Below are positions 1-5,871 of a stretch of DNA of 10,757 nucleotides, in pieces. The stretch is taken from assembly GCA_964651325.1 (NCBI GenBank), contig CAZYXP010000132.1, positions 1-10,757 of the forward strand. The letters are read 5' to 3'. The notes under the pieces are model-generated. The model had not been told where the DNA came from. It saw only the letters and a list, made by a program, of their open reading frames with translations, and did no database searches. Position numbers and translations under genes: made by a program. This DNA comes from JADFOB01 sp964651325 (GTDB lineage Bacteria > Planctomycetota > Phycisphaerae > UBA1845). Every line of letters begins with the position of its first letter. The first letter of the stretch is position 1.

Positions 1-24
1 CAACCTTCGCTGCAACCTTCGCTG
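1..24. repeat. Tandem 12-bp repeat at window edge
   Basis: The unit CAACCTTCGCTG occurs twice, perfectly and back to back, and the next two bases begin a third copy. The array touches the first base of the window, so more units may lie to the left. It is downstream of the last pilus ATPase gene and directly precedes a dispersed repeat copy. I see no protein-coding support for it. Confidence 0.75.
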
Positions 25-64
25 CAGGAGGTCACCAGGCTAGCGCCAGGTGCTCTGATCCGGT
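24..64 (+). repeat. Dispersed intergenic repeat, copy A
   Basis: This stretch matches 5125-5165 at 33 of 41 aligned positions without gaps. The best-conserved core is GTCACCAGGCT followed by GCGCCA and TGCTC. It lies in the non-coding gap just beyond the stop codon of the second PilB-like gene. Like the other copy, it follows immediately after a short tandem repeat. Two copies of this quality in non-coding DNA suggest a genome-wide repeat family, but that is inference from two examples. Confidence 0.6.
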
Positions 65-84
65 GGTTCCACGAACACGCCGGA

Positions 85-1854
85 TTAGTCGTCGAAGACG
101 GTTTCCCGCACGACTTCATCTATCGTCGTCAGGCCATCGTAAATCGCCAGAAGCCCCGATTCTCGCAGCGTCCTCATGCCGCGCTTGATGGCCTCGCGGC
201 GAATCTCGGATGTTGGGGCGCCGTCCATAACCAGGGTGCGGATGGATTCTTCCATCACCATGAACTCGTAGAGGCCGACGCGACCACGATAACCTGTATT
301 GTTGCAATAGTCGCACCCTTTTCCGTAGTGAAAAAGGCGACCCCCAATGTCTTCCGGGCGGAGGGCCAACTCCATAAGCTGATCCTCGGTCGGCTCGTAT
401 TCCGCCTTGCAGTTGACACAAACACGGCGCACCAGCCGTTGGGCCACTACCGCTTCCAGTGTGGCTGTGATTAGGAATGTGTCGATTCCCAAATCAAGCA
501 TGCGCGCAATGGCAGACGGAGCATCGTTCGTATGGAGCGTCGTGAAGACCAAGTGTCCGGTCAACGCGGCCTGAACGCTGATCTGGCCCGTTTCCAAGTC
601 GCGAACCTCACCGACGAGGATGACATCGGGATCTTGCCGCAGAAAGCTCCGGAGCGCTCTTCCGAAAGTTAGCCCTACCTCGGGGCGAACCTGAACCTGA
701 ATCAGCCCGTCGATGTCGTATTCGACAGGATCCTCGGCCGTGAGAATCTTGACGGTGGGCTCGTTCAGCTCCTGCAACGCGGCATAGAGCGTGGTGGTCT
801 TTCCGGATCCCGTGGGACCGGTGTTGACGAGGATGCCGTTGGGCTTGCGAATAAGCTGGTGAAAGACGGCCAGGTCATCCTCGCGTAACCCGAGTTTGCT
901 CAGATTCAGCTGCACATTGGAGCGATCGAGCACGCGAAGCACGACGCTTTCGCCAAAAAGCGTAGGCAGGACCGCCACACGCAAATCGATGGGAACGCCC
1001 TTGAGCTGCAATTCGATGCGTCCGTCCTGGGGCAGGCGACGCTCGGCGATATCGAGATTGGCCATAACCTTGATACGCGAGGAGATGGCCAGGGCGATGT
1101 AGCGCGGCGGCGGAACCATTTCGTACAGCACACCGTCAATCCGGTAGCGCATTTTGAACTCGGTTTCGAACGGTTCAAAGTGAATATCGCTCGCTTTTTC
1201 CTTGATGGCCTGGAGCAGAACCAGATTCAGGAGCTTCTTGACGGGATTCGATTCCATCATCTCCTTGAGTTCGGCAAGGTCGATGCTGTCGCCGCGGCCT
1301 TCGAAGCGGGCGAGATCCTCGTCGTCGCTCAACTCGTCGATGAGATTGGTGATGGACTCCTGCTCGCCCTCGGGATAATAACGATCCAACGCCGTCTGCA
1401 GCTCCGCCGCTTTGCAGAGAAATCCCTTGATTTCGCAACCTAGGAGGGTTTTCAAGTCGTCAGTGGCGATGAAGTTGTCCGGGTTGTCCAGCGCGATGGA
1501 GAGGACGTTTGCGATCGGATCGTTCTCAAATGGCACAACGCGGTACGTGTTGGCCATTTGCGCCGTCATCATGCCCGTGACTTCGGGCGGGATGTCGAGC
1601 TTGCTGAGCCCCACGGGTTCCATGCCCGATTGGGCGGCGAGGGCAAAATTCAGCTCGTCCTCGTCGATATGCCCGAGCTCAACGAGGATTTTGCCGATCG
1701 GGCCGCGCTGCTGCTTCTGAATATCAAGCGCTTCATGTACCTGGGCGCGGCGAATCTTACCCATCTTGATGAGGATACGCCCGAGCTGGCGGCCGCGAAG
1801 CTGGTCGATCGAGGGCATTTTGCGGCCGCGACCGGTGGGCGTAGCAGCGCTCAT
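85..1854 (-). CDS. PilB/GspE-family type IV pilus or type II secretion assembly ATPase (second copy)
   Basis: This 589-residue protein is a cytoplasmic hexameric motor ATPase of the type II/IV secretion superfamily, expected to power polymerisation of pilins or pseudopilins at the inner membrane. Residues 23-75 form two 24-residue motifs with a 5-residue spacer, resembling the c-di-GMP-binding MshEN domain, although the first Arg of each motif is replaced (Q23, P52). The ATPase core shows Walker A GPTGSGKTT (346-354), Asp box EDPVEY (374-379), Walker B ILVGEVRD (412-419) and His box LTGHLVFTTLHTND (431-444). Four cysteines (479, 482, 514, 517) make the usual zinc site. The length is normal for the family. 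The ATG at 1854 overlaps the PilT stop in ATGA and has a GGAGGAGG Shine-Dalgarno sequence 6 bases upstream, so translation is probably coupled to PilT. Assignment to PilB rather than GspE rests on the PilT neighbour and is not certain. Confidence 0.93.
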   Translation of the reverse strand: MSAATPTGRGRKMPSIDQLRGRQLGRILIKMGKIRRAQVHEALDIQKQQRGPIGKILVELGHIDEDELNFALAAQSGMEPVGLSKLDIPPEVTGMMTAQMANTYRVVPFENDPIANVLSIALDNPDNFIATDDLKTLLGCEIKGFLCKAAELQTALDRYYPEGEQESITNLIDELSDDEDLARFEGRGDSIDLAELKEMMESNPVKKLLNLVLLQAIKEKASDIHFEPFETEFKMRYRIDGVLYEMVPPPRYIALAISSRIKVMANLDIAERRLPQDGRIELQLKGVPIDLRVAVLPTLFGESVVLRVLDRSNVQLNLSKLGLREDDLAVFHQLIRKPNGILVNTGPTGSGKTTTLYAALQELNEPTVKILTAEDPVEYDIDGLIQVQVRPEVGLTFGRALRSFLRQDPDVILVGEVRDLETGQISVQAALTGHLVFTTLHTNDAPSAIARMLDLGIDTFLITATLEAVVAQRLVRRVCVNCKAEYEPTEDQLMELALRPEDIGGRLFHYGKGCDYCNNTGYRGRVGLYEFMVMEESIRTLVMDGAPTSEIRREAIKRGMRTLRESGLLAIYDGLTTIDEVVRETVFDD

Positions 1855-2978
1855 GAATTGCCTCCTCCGCTTGCCGATGCGGACGCGTCCGCCCCTTCGG
1901 TGTCGAGCCCTCGGCGATGGGAATCGATCTTGTCTTGCATCGATCCGGGATGGCGTGAACGATCGACGCAGTCCTCGGGCGTGACGACGCCACTCTCATA
2001 GAGCGACCAGAGATGCTCATCGAGCAACTGCATGCCGTATTTTTTTCCCGTCTGGATGGCGGAGTCAATACGAAACGTCTTGTTTTCGCGAATAAGGTTG
2101 GAAATAGCGGGCGTGCTCACCATGAATTCGTAGGCCGCCACCATGCCCTTGGGCTGGCGGGGCAGCAGGGCTTGGGATAGCGTCGCGATCAGGTTGGTGG
2201 AAAGTTGCACGCGGATCTGTTCCTGCTGCTGGGTCGGAAACGCATCCACAATACGGTTGATCGTGCCCTGGCATCCGGTGGTGTGCAACGTGCTGAAGAC
2301 CAAGTGACCAGTTTCGGCGGCCCGAATCGCCGATTCCATCGTCTCGAGGTCACGAAGCTCGCCGACGAGAATCACGTCAGGATCCTGCCGGAGGACGCGG
2401 CGCAACGATTCGGAAAAGTTGGGGACGTCGACGCCGATCTCACGCTGATTGACCACCGACTTTTTGTGGGTGTGGTAGTACTCGATCGGATCTTCCATCG
2501 TCACGATGTGGCGATCGAGGTTCGTGTTGATGTAATCGAGCATGGTGGCCAACGTGGTCGTCTTGCCAGAGCCGGTCGGTCCGGTCACCAGAAACATGCC
2601 TTGTGGTCTTCGGCATAGCGCACGACAGACATCGGGCAATCCGATCTGCTCAAACGTCAGCAGTGTGGCGGGAATGAGCCGCAACACCTGGGCAATGTTG
2701 CCCTTCTGCTTGAAAATGGCAACGCGAAAGCGCGCGCCGTCACCAAAGGCGAATCCGAAGTCCGTTCCGCCTTCTTCCTGCAGTTCCTGTTGGTTGCGCT
2801 CCGGCGTGATCGCCTTCATCAGCGCGGTGGTATCTTCCGGCGTAAGCGTTTTTGTTTCCAAAGAACGCAAGTGTCCATGCAAACGGATAACGGGCGGTCG
2901 GCCGACGGTCAGATGCAAATCCGAGGCGCCAGTCTTGATGACCGTTTCCAAGAGGCGGTCTATATGTAGGGTACCCAT
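1851..2978 (-). CDS. pilT: PilT, type IV pilus retraction ATPase
   Basis: This 375-residue protein is the hexameric ATPase that depolymerises type IV pili and drives twitching motility. It has the short PAS-like N-terminal domain typical of PilT (SDLHLTVGRPPVIR, 19-32) instead of the long PilB N-terminus. Walker A is GPTGSGKTT (133-141), Asp box EDPIEY (162-167), Walker B VILVGELRD (202-210) and His box TGHLVFSTLHT (223-233). The PilT signature AISNLIREN is at 291-299, followed by SAIQTGKKYGMQLLD (306-320). There is no zinc tetracysteine, as expected for PilT. The last 25 or so residues form a hydrophilic Ser/Ala/Gly-rich tail beyond the usual family end; part of it exists because it overlaps the next gene's ribosome binding site. 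The ATG at 2978 has only a weak upstream purine stretch (AAAGG). The gene lies 139 bases after the first PilB-like gene and is probably in the same operon. Confidence 0.96.
   Translation of the reverse strand: MGTLHIDRLLETVIKTGASDLHLTVGRPPVIRLHGHLRSLETKTLTPEDTTALMKAITPERNQQELQEEGGTDFGFAFGDGARFRVAIFKQKGNIAQVLRLIPATLLTFEQIGLPDVCRALCRRPQGMFLVTGPTGSGKTTTLATMLDYINTNLDRHIVTMEDPIEYYHTHKKSVVNQREIGVDVPNFSESLRRVLRQDPDVILVGELRDLETMESAIRAAETGHLVFSTLHTTGCQGTINRIVDAFPTQQQEQIRVQLSTNLIATLSQALLPRQPKGMVAAYEFMVSTPAISNLIRENKTFRIDSAIQTGKKYGMQLLDEHLWSLYESGVVTPEDCVDRSRHPGSMQDKIDSHRRGLDTEGADASASASGGGNS
1861..1868 (-). promoter_or_regulatory. Strong Shine-Dalgarno site inside the pilT 3' end
   Basis: On the minus strand this reads GGAGGAGG, ending 6 bases before the ATG at 1854. 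It fixes the start of the downstream PilB-like gene. The same bases encode most of the Gly-Gly-Gly in the PilT C-terminus (SGGGNS), so the tail sequence is at least partly dictated by the ribosome binding site. Confidence 0.85.
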
Positions 2979-3117
2979 ACGGTTATGCCTTTACACTCTA
3001 TCCTGCGAACCGGTCGCAACCGGCTGCTCTATCAGTCGCCCAGCGACGGGTGTCTCCTGTAGGCCAGCCCGGGCGGCTAGCCAAAAGCCAACCGGGGCGG
3101 CCGGGCGGCTATGCCCC
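2979..3117. other. Structured gap between the pilB-like gene and pilT
   Basis: This 139-base gap inside the presumed pilus-motor operon is non-coding as far as I can see. It contains two small hairpins, CCGGT-CGCA-ACCGG (3010-3023) and GTCGC-CCA-GCGAC (3035-3047), and an 11-bp direct repeat CCGGGCGGCTA at 3069-3079 and 3101-3111. No T-tract follows the hairpins on the minus strand, so a classical intrinsic terminator is not supported. The gap could hold an internal promoter or an mRNA processing site, but no convincing promoter boxes were found. Confidence 0.4.
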
Positions 3118-4827
3118 CTAATCCACCACGCCTTCGGCTTGGGATACGCGAAGCAAGTCTTCGGGGGTGGTGACCCCTTCAAGAATCTTACCCCGCCCAT
3201 CTTCGACCAGCGTGCGCATGCCCGCAGCCCGGGCGGCCGCGCGCAACTCGGACGCCGTCGATTTCTTGAACGCCAGATCTCGCAACTCGCTATTCATCAC
3301 CACCATCTCGAAAATACCGCGTCTTCCGCGATATCCGCTGCCGCCACACCTCTGACAGCCGGCGCCACGATAGACGGACCCCCCTTCAAGCTCCTCGTCG
3401 GTGAAGCCCAGCATGCGAAGTTGCCGCATGTTTGGCTTGGGGTCTACCTCTTTGCACTCGGGGCAGATGACCCGAATCAGCCGCTGCGCCATGATCGCCT
3501 GAATTGCACTGGCCACGAGAAACGGCTTGATACCCATGTCGATCAATCGCGTAATCGCGGAAGGGGCATCGTTGGTGTGCAACGTGCTGAACACGAGGTG
3601 GCCGGTCAGTGCCGCTTGGATCGCGACGTCGCCGACCTCGCGGTCGCGAATCTCGCCGACCAGAATGATGTTCGGCGCCTGGCGAAGCATCGCCCGAAGA
3701 ATCTTGGAAAACGAGAGCCCGATCTCCTCGCGCACCTGGCACTGGTTCATGCCCGAAAAGTTGTATTCCACCGGATCCTCGGCGGTGATGATCTTCACGT
3801 CCGGTCGATTCAGCTCCTGCAGGGCCGAGTAAAGCGTGGTGGTTTTCCCAGAACCCGTCGGACCGGTCACCAAGAAAATGCCCGTCGGCTTGCGAATGAT
3901 GTTCTGGAATCGCTTGTTGTCGTCGGTGGAAAAACCGAGCGCTTCAATGCCGACCTGGGCGGATTCTGGGCGGAGAATTCGCATGACCACGCTTTCCCCG
4001 TGGTAGCTTGGCAGGGCGCTCACGCGAAAGTCAATACCGCCGCCGCCGATCTTGAGTTTGATTCTTCCGTCCTGCGGCACGCGCTTTTCCGCGATATCCA
4101 GCCCCGCCATGATCTTCAGCCGCGTCGTCACCGCCCCTTGCATGTTCTTGGGAATATCGTCCCGAACGTGACACACGCCATCGACGCGATAACGCACTCG
4201 AATGCGGTCCGCCATGGGTTCGATGTGGATGTCGCTCGCCCGCCCATGCACGGCCTCGGTGATGATCAGGTTGACCAGGCGAACGATGGGCGCATCCGCA
4301 TCGTCAGCGTCGTCCACGGTATCGCCGGTTATCCCATCCTCGTCCGGGGCATCCTGGTCGATGCTGGCCATGGTCTGGGAGAGCATGTCACTATCTGGAT
4401 TGACGAATTGCTCGACGAACCGCTTGACCTTGGATTGCGGCGCAAGGGTGGGGACGATTTCACGATTTAGCCGAAATCGAAGTAGGTCCAGCGTCTCCAA
4501 ATCTAGCGGATCGGTGATGATGACCTTGAGCCGGTCGCCCTCTTCGCCGAGCGGCAAGACAAGATAATCCTCGATGAGCTTGCCAGGCATCAGATCGAGC
4601 ACTTCCCGGTTGACGGGCTGTTTGTCCAGATCGATGTATTCGAGCCCGAACTGGGTCGCCAAGGCCTTGGTGACGTCGTCCTCGGTGCACAGCTCCATCT
4701 CAACAACGGCCTCGCCGATCCGCTTGCCGTGCTCAAGGGCGTAGCCAAGGGCTTCTGTGACGCCTTCGTCCGTCAGAACGCCCCATCCGACAAGAATCTC
4801 ACCTAGTTTTTTCCGCGTTGTCGGCAT
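3118..4827 (-). CDS. pilB: PilB/GspE-family type IV pilus or type II secretion assembly ATPase (first copy)
   Basis: This 569-residue cytoplasmic motor ATPase is expected to power pilus extension as antagonist of PilT next door. Residues 7-59 form two MshEN-like 24-residue motifs around a 5-residue spacer. K7 replaces the first Arg, A30 replaces the closing Gln of motif I, and E45 replaces the conserved Gly of motif II, so c-di-GMP binding is doubtful. An acidic linker follows (about 147-179, DQDAPDEDG and DDADDADAP). The core has Walker A GPTGSGKTT (322-330), Asp box EDPVEY (350-355), Walker B IILVGEIRD (387-395), His box LTGHLVFSTLHTND (407-420) and a zinc tetracysteine (455, 458, 491, 494). 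The usual RQDPD before Walker B is RQAPN here. The ATG at 4827 is in good register with the family N-terminus but has only a weak Shine-Dalgarno (GGAA). It is the first gene of the leftward cluster. The pilB symbol is inferred from the PilT context; gspE is the alternative. Confidence 0.93.
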   Translation of the reverse strand: MPTTRKKLGEILVGWGVLTDEGVTEALGYALEHGKRIGEAVVEMELCTEDDVTKALATQFGLEYIDLDKQPVNREVLDLMPGKLIEDYLVLPLGEEGDRLKVIITDPLDLETLDLLRFRLNREIVPTLAPQSKVKRFVEQFVNPDSDMLSQTMASIDQDAPDEDGITGDTVDDADDADAPIVRLVNLIITEAVHGRASDIHIEPMADRIRVRYRVDGVCHVRDDIPKNMQGAVTTRLKIMAGLDIAEKRVPQDGRIKLKIGGGGIDFRVSALPSYHGESVVMRILRPESAQVGIEALGFSTDDNKRFQNIIRKPTGIFLVTGPTGSGKTTTLYSALQELNRPDVKIITAEDPVEYNFSGMNQCQVREEIGLSFSKILRAMLRQAPNIILVGEIRDREVGDVAIQAALTGHLVFSTLHTNDAPSAITRLIDMGIKPFLVASAIQAIMAQRLIRVICPECKEVDPKPNMRQLRMLGFTDEELEGGSVYRGAGCQRCGGSGYRGRRGIFEMVVMNSELRDLAFKKSTASELRAAARAAGMRTLVEDGRGKILEGVTTPEDLLRVSQAEGVVD

Positions 4828-4856
4828 AGATTCCGATTCTACCGCTTCTTAGGATC

Positions 4857-4873
4857 GGCCACGACCCGTGGCC
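4857..4873. other. Hairpin upstream of the first pilus ATPase gene
   Basis: GGCCACG and CGTGGCC form a perfect 7-bp stem around a 3-base loop. The right arm also belongs to an overlapping perfect 12-bp palindrome, CCGTGGCCACGG (4866-4877). It lies about 30 bases before the ATG at 4827, where it could be a protein-binding operator or an mRNA structure near the start. It has no T-tract. A regulatory role is inferred only from position and symmetry. Confidence 0.4.
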
Positions 4874-5021
4874 ACGGCTCCGCGCCGTACGCCGCTGCTT
4901 ACGCGGCAGGCAGGGTAACAGGCATGAACCAGTCGCAAGAGTCTAGCGGGCATCGGGCAAGGGTTCAACAACGCACGAAAAGGCGGATTTCAAGGGTGTC
5001 GATGGGACCACCGCCCTGCCG

Positions 5022-5041
5022 CACAGCCGCCCTCGGCTGTG
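5022..5041. other. Hairpin in the divergent intergenic region
   Basis: CACAGCCG and CGGCTGTG form a perfect 8-bp stem around the 4-base loop CCCT. It is far from either flanking start codon and is not followed by a run of T on either strand. It could be an operator, an RNA structure or part of the repeat-rich block that follows; the sequence does not decide. Confidence 0.4.
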
Positions 5042-5072
5042 TGCCCCGCACCAGAGCCGCGGACGCCAGCCC

Positions 5073-5128
5073 TCGGACCATCCGCGGCAGTGTCGGACCA
5101 TCCGTGGCATTCGGACCGTCCGCGGCAG
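5073..5128. repeat. Three 18-bp tandem repeats
   Basis: Units TCGGACCATCCGCGGCAG (5073-5090), TCGGACCATCCGTGGCAT (5093-5110) and TCGGACCGTCCGCGGCAG (5111-5128) differ from the first by 0, 2 and 1 bases. Two extra bases separate units 1 and 2. Two of the three units contain the palindrome CCGCGG. The array runs directly into dispersed repeat copy B. It may be a repeated protein-binding site for a divergent promoter or a non-functional short tandem repeat. Confidence 0.7.
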
Positions 5129-5165
5129 AATGTCACCAGGCTTGCGCCAACTGCTCCGAAACGGT
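5125..5165 (+). repeat. Dispersed intergenic repeat, copy B
   Basis: This is the partner of 24-64, with 33 of 41 ungapped identities and the same orientation relative to the window. It begins inside the last unit of the 18-bp tandem array, so both copies sit at the right edge of a short tandem repeat. It also overlaps the first codons of a possible longer version of the downstream membrane-protein frame, which argues against that longer version being translated. Confidence 0.6.
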
Positions 5166-5294
5166 CTTGCCGCCCATTTCCATCACGGGCTAGGCGCCCG
5201 CCCTTGCCCCACCGCGCCCGGACGACGTATCATGCTCGCCAACCGACGCCCGCGCGAGATCACGACTCCGTGCTCGGCGAGGGTCGCATCGACC

Positions 5295-5299
5295 AAGGA
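5295..5299 (+). promoter_or_regulatory. Ribosome binding site for the small membrane-protein gene
   Basis: AAGGA ends 7 bases before the GTG at 5307, which is standard spacing. No comparable site precedes the in-frame ATG codons at 5232 or 5130. It is the main reason for choosing the GTG start. Confidence 0.55.
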
Positions 5300-5306
5300 C
5301 ATCGAC

Positions 5307-5726
5307 GTGCGCAAGGTACTGGGCGATACCGCCCTTCGAAAGCTCGTGGTTCTGGCCATCTCACTATTGCTGATCCATCAGGCGGGGGCGTTGCTTTGGG
5401 CCTTATTCGGCGCGATGGGCGGCATTGCCTCCGCGGCGGTGGTCGCCTGCGTGTCCCTCGTGTGCGGCCGCCTCGCACGAATCGGCGCGGGGAACACGGC
5501 TTGGCTGCTTGGGCCTACGATCTTGTTCACCGTCATCCCCCTCGCCATCAAAATCTGGCGTTTCGCAACGGACGATCAAGGCTGGTTCGACAAAACCATG
5601 GATTTAGTCCCTTTTTTGGTTGGCTTCCTGATTCCAGTCTTGCTACTAGCGCTCGTCTACGCGGAACTACGCAGCCGGGAACGCAAACCGGTAAAAAACG
5701 AAGGTGATGGCGTGGCACCGAAATAA
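5307..5726 (+). CDS. Small four-helix membrane protein of unknown function
   Basis: I do not recognise this 139-residue protein. It has four likely transmembrane segments at about 12-31, 34-53, 66-83 and 98-119, short loops, and a charged C-terminal tail (RSRERKPVKNEG, 122-133) that is probably cytoplasmic. There is no signal peptide, catalytic motif or ligand motif I can name. The start is chosen at GTG 5307 because of the AAGGA 7 bases upstream, which places the first helix close to the N-terminus. An ATG at 5232 would give 164 residues with an Arg-rich extension and no good ribosome site. The gene is 145 bases upstream of the secreted protease and in the same direction, so cotranscription is possible, but a hairpin lies between them. 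It is divergent from the pilus ATPases. Confidence 0.7.
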   Translation: MRKVLGDTALRKLVVLAISLLLIHQAGALLWALFGAMGGIASAAVVACVSLVCGRLARIGAGNTAWLLGPTILFTVIPLAIKIWRFATDDQGWFDKTMDLVPFLVGFLIPVLLLALVYAELRSRERKPVKNEGDGVAPK

Positions 5727-5871
5727 AGGGTGGCTTTCATCGTCCGAATCAGTTACCATGACCGCGTCCGTGGATCACACGGACACAGATCCGGCTCATA
5801 TCGGCTGGATCGGGCTGGGGTTGTGCGGGACCGATCAATTTCTTCGGAAAATGAGAATTAGGAGTGACACC
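5727..5871 (+). other. Leader between membrane-protein gene and protease, with hairpin
   Basis: These 145 bases include a perfect 7-bp stem GTCCGTG/CACGGAC with loop GATCA (5766-5784), 39 bases after the upstream stop codon. No T-run follows, so it is a poor intrinsic terminator. It could instead be an operator or an mRNA structure in the protease leader. The protease reading frame stays open back to 5704, but the encoded residues there resemble no signal peptide. No convincing promoter was found. Confidence 0.4.
5860..5864 (+). promoter_or_regulatory. Ribosome binding site of the protease gene
   Basis: AGGAG with 7 bases to the ATG at 5872. It selects this start over the in-frame ATG at 5851, which lies before the site, and over the GTG at 5704. 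Confidence 0.8.

Larger units (their letters stand above)
4828..5306. other. Divergent intergenic region with repeats and hairpins
   Basis: This 479-base stretch separates the leftward pilus ATPase cluster from the rightward small membrane-protein gene, so promoters for both should lie here. I could not identify convincing -35/-10 pairs. It holds two perfect-stem hairpins (4857-4873 and 5022-5041), three 18-bp tandem repeats (5073-5128) and copy B of a dispersed repeat (5125-5165). The open frames that cross it have no recognisable protein features. If the membrane-protein gene started at the ATG at 5232, the gap would be 404 bases. Confidence 0.5.

Noticed and set aside
1..64. CRISPR array suggested by the repeats at the left edge
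   Set aside because: The repeat is 12 bp with no spacers, and no cas gene is present.
2542..4470. A 642-codon open frame on the plus strand opposite pilT and the first pilB-like gene
   Set aside because: The minus strand there encodes complete Walker, Asp and His boxes of two known ATPases. The plus-strand product has no recognisable domain and crosses the gap between the two genes, as expected of an antisense shadow in GC-rich DNA.
4836..4841. TAGAAT on the minus strand as a -10 box for the first pilus ATPase
   Set aside because: It is only 8 bases from the ATG and has no matching -35 box, so it would require a leaderless transcript; the match is too short to claim.
5130..5306. Longer start for the small membrane protein (ATG 5130 or 5232)
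   Set aside because: The region from 5130 overlaps the dispersed repeat, encodes an Arg/Pro/His-rich run without structure, and lacks a ribosome site. The 5232 ATG remains possible but is less supported than GTG 5307.
5766..5784. Intrinsic terminator after the small membrane-protein gene
   Set aside because: The 7-bp stem is real, but no T-tract follows on the plus strand, so only a hairpin is reported.
5704..5871. N-terminal extension of the protease to GTG 5704 or ATG 5851
   Set aside because: The signal peptide starts at 5872 with AGGAG 7 bases before it; the extension would bury the signal peptide and has no ribosome site of its own. The 5704 start would also overlap the upstream gene.
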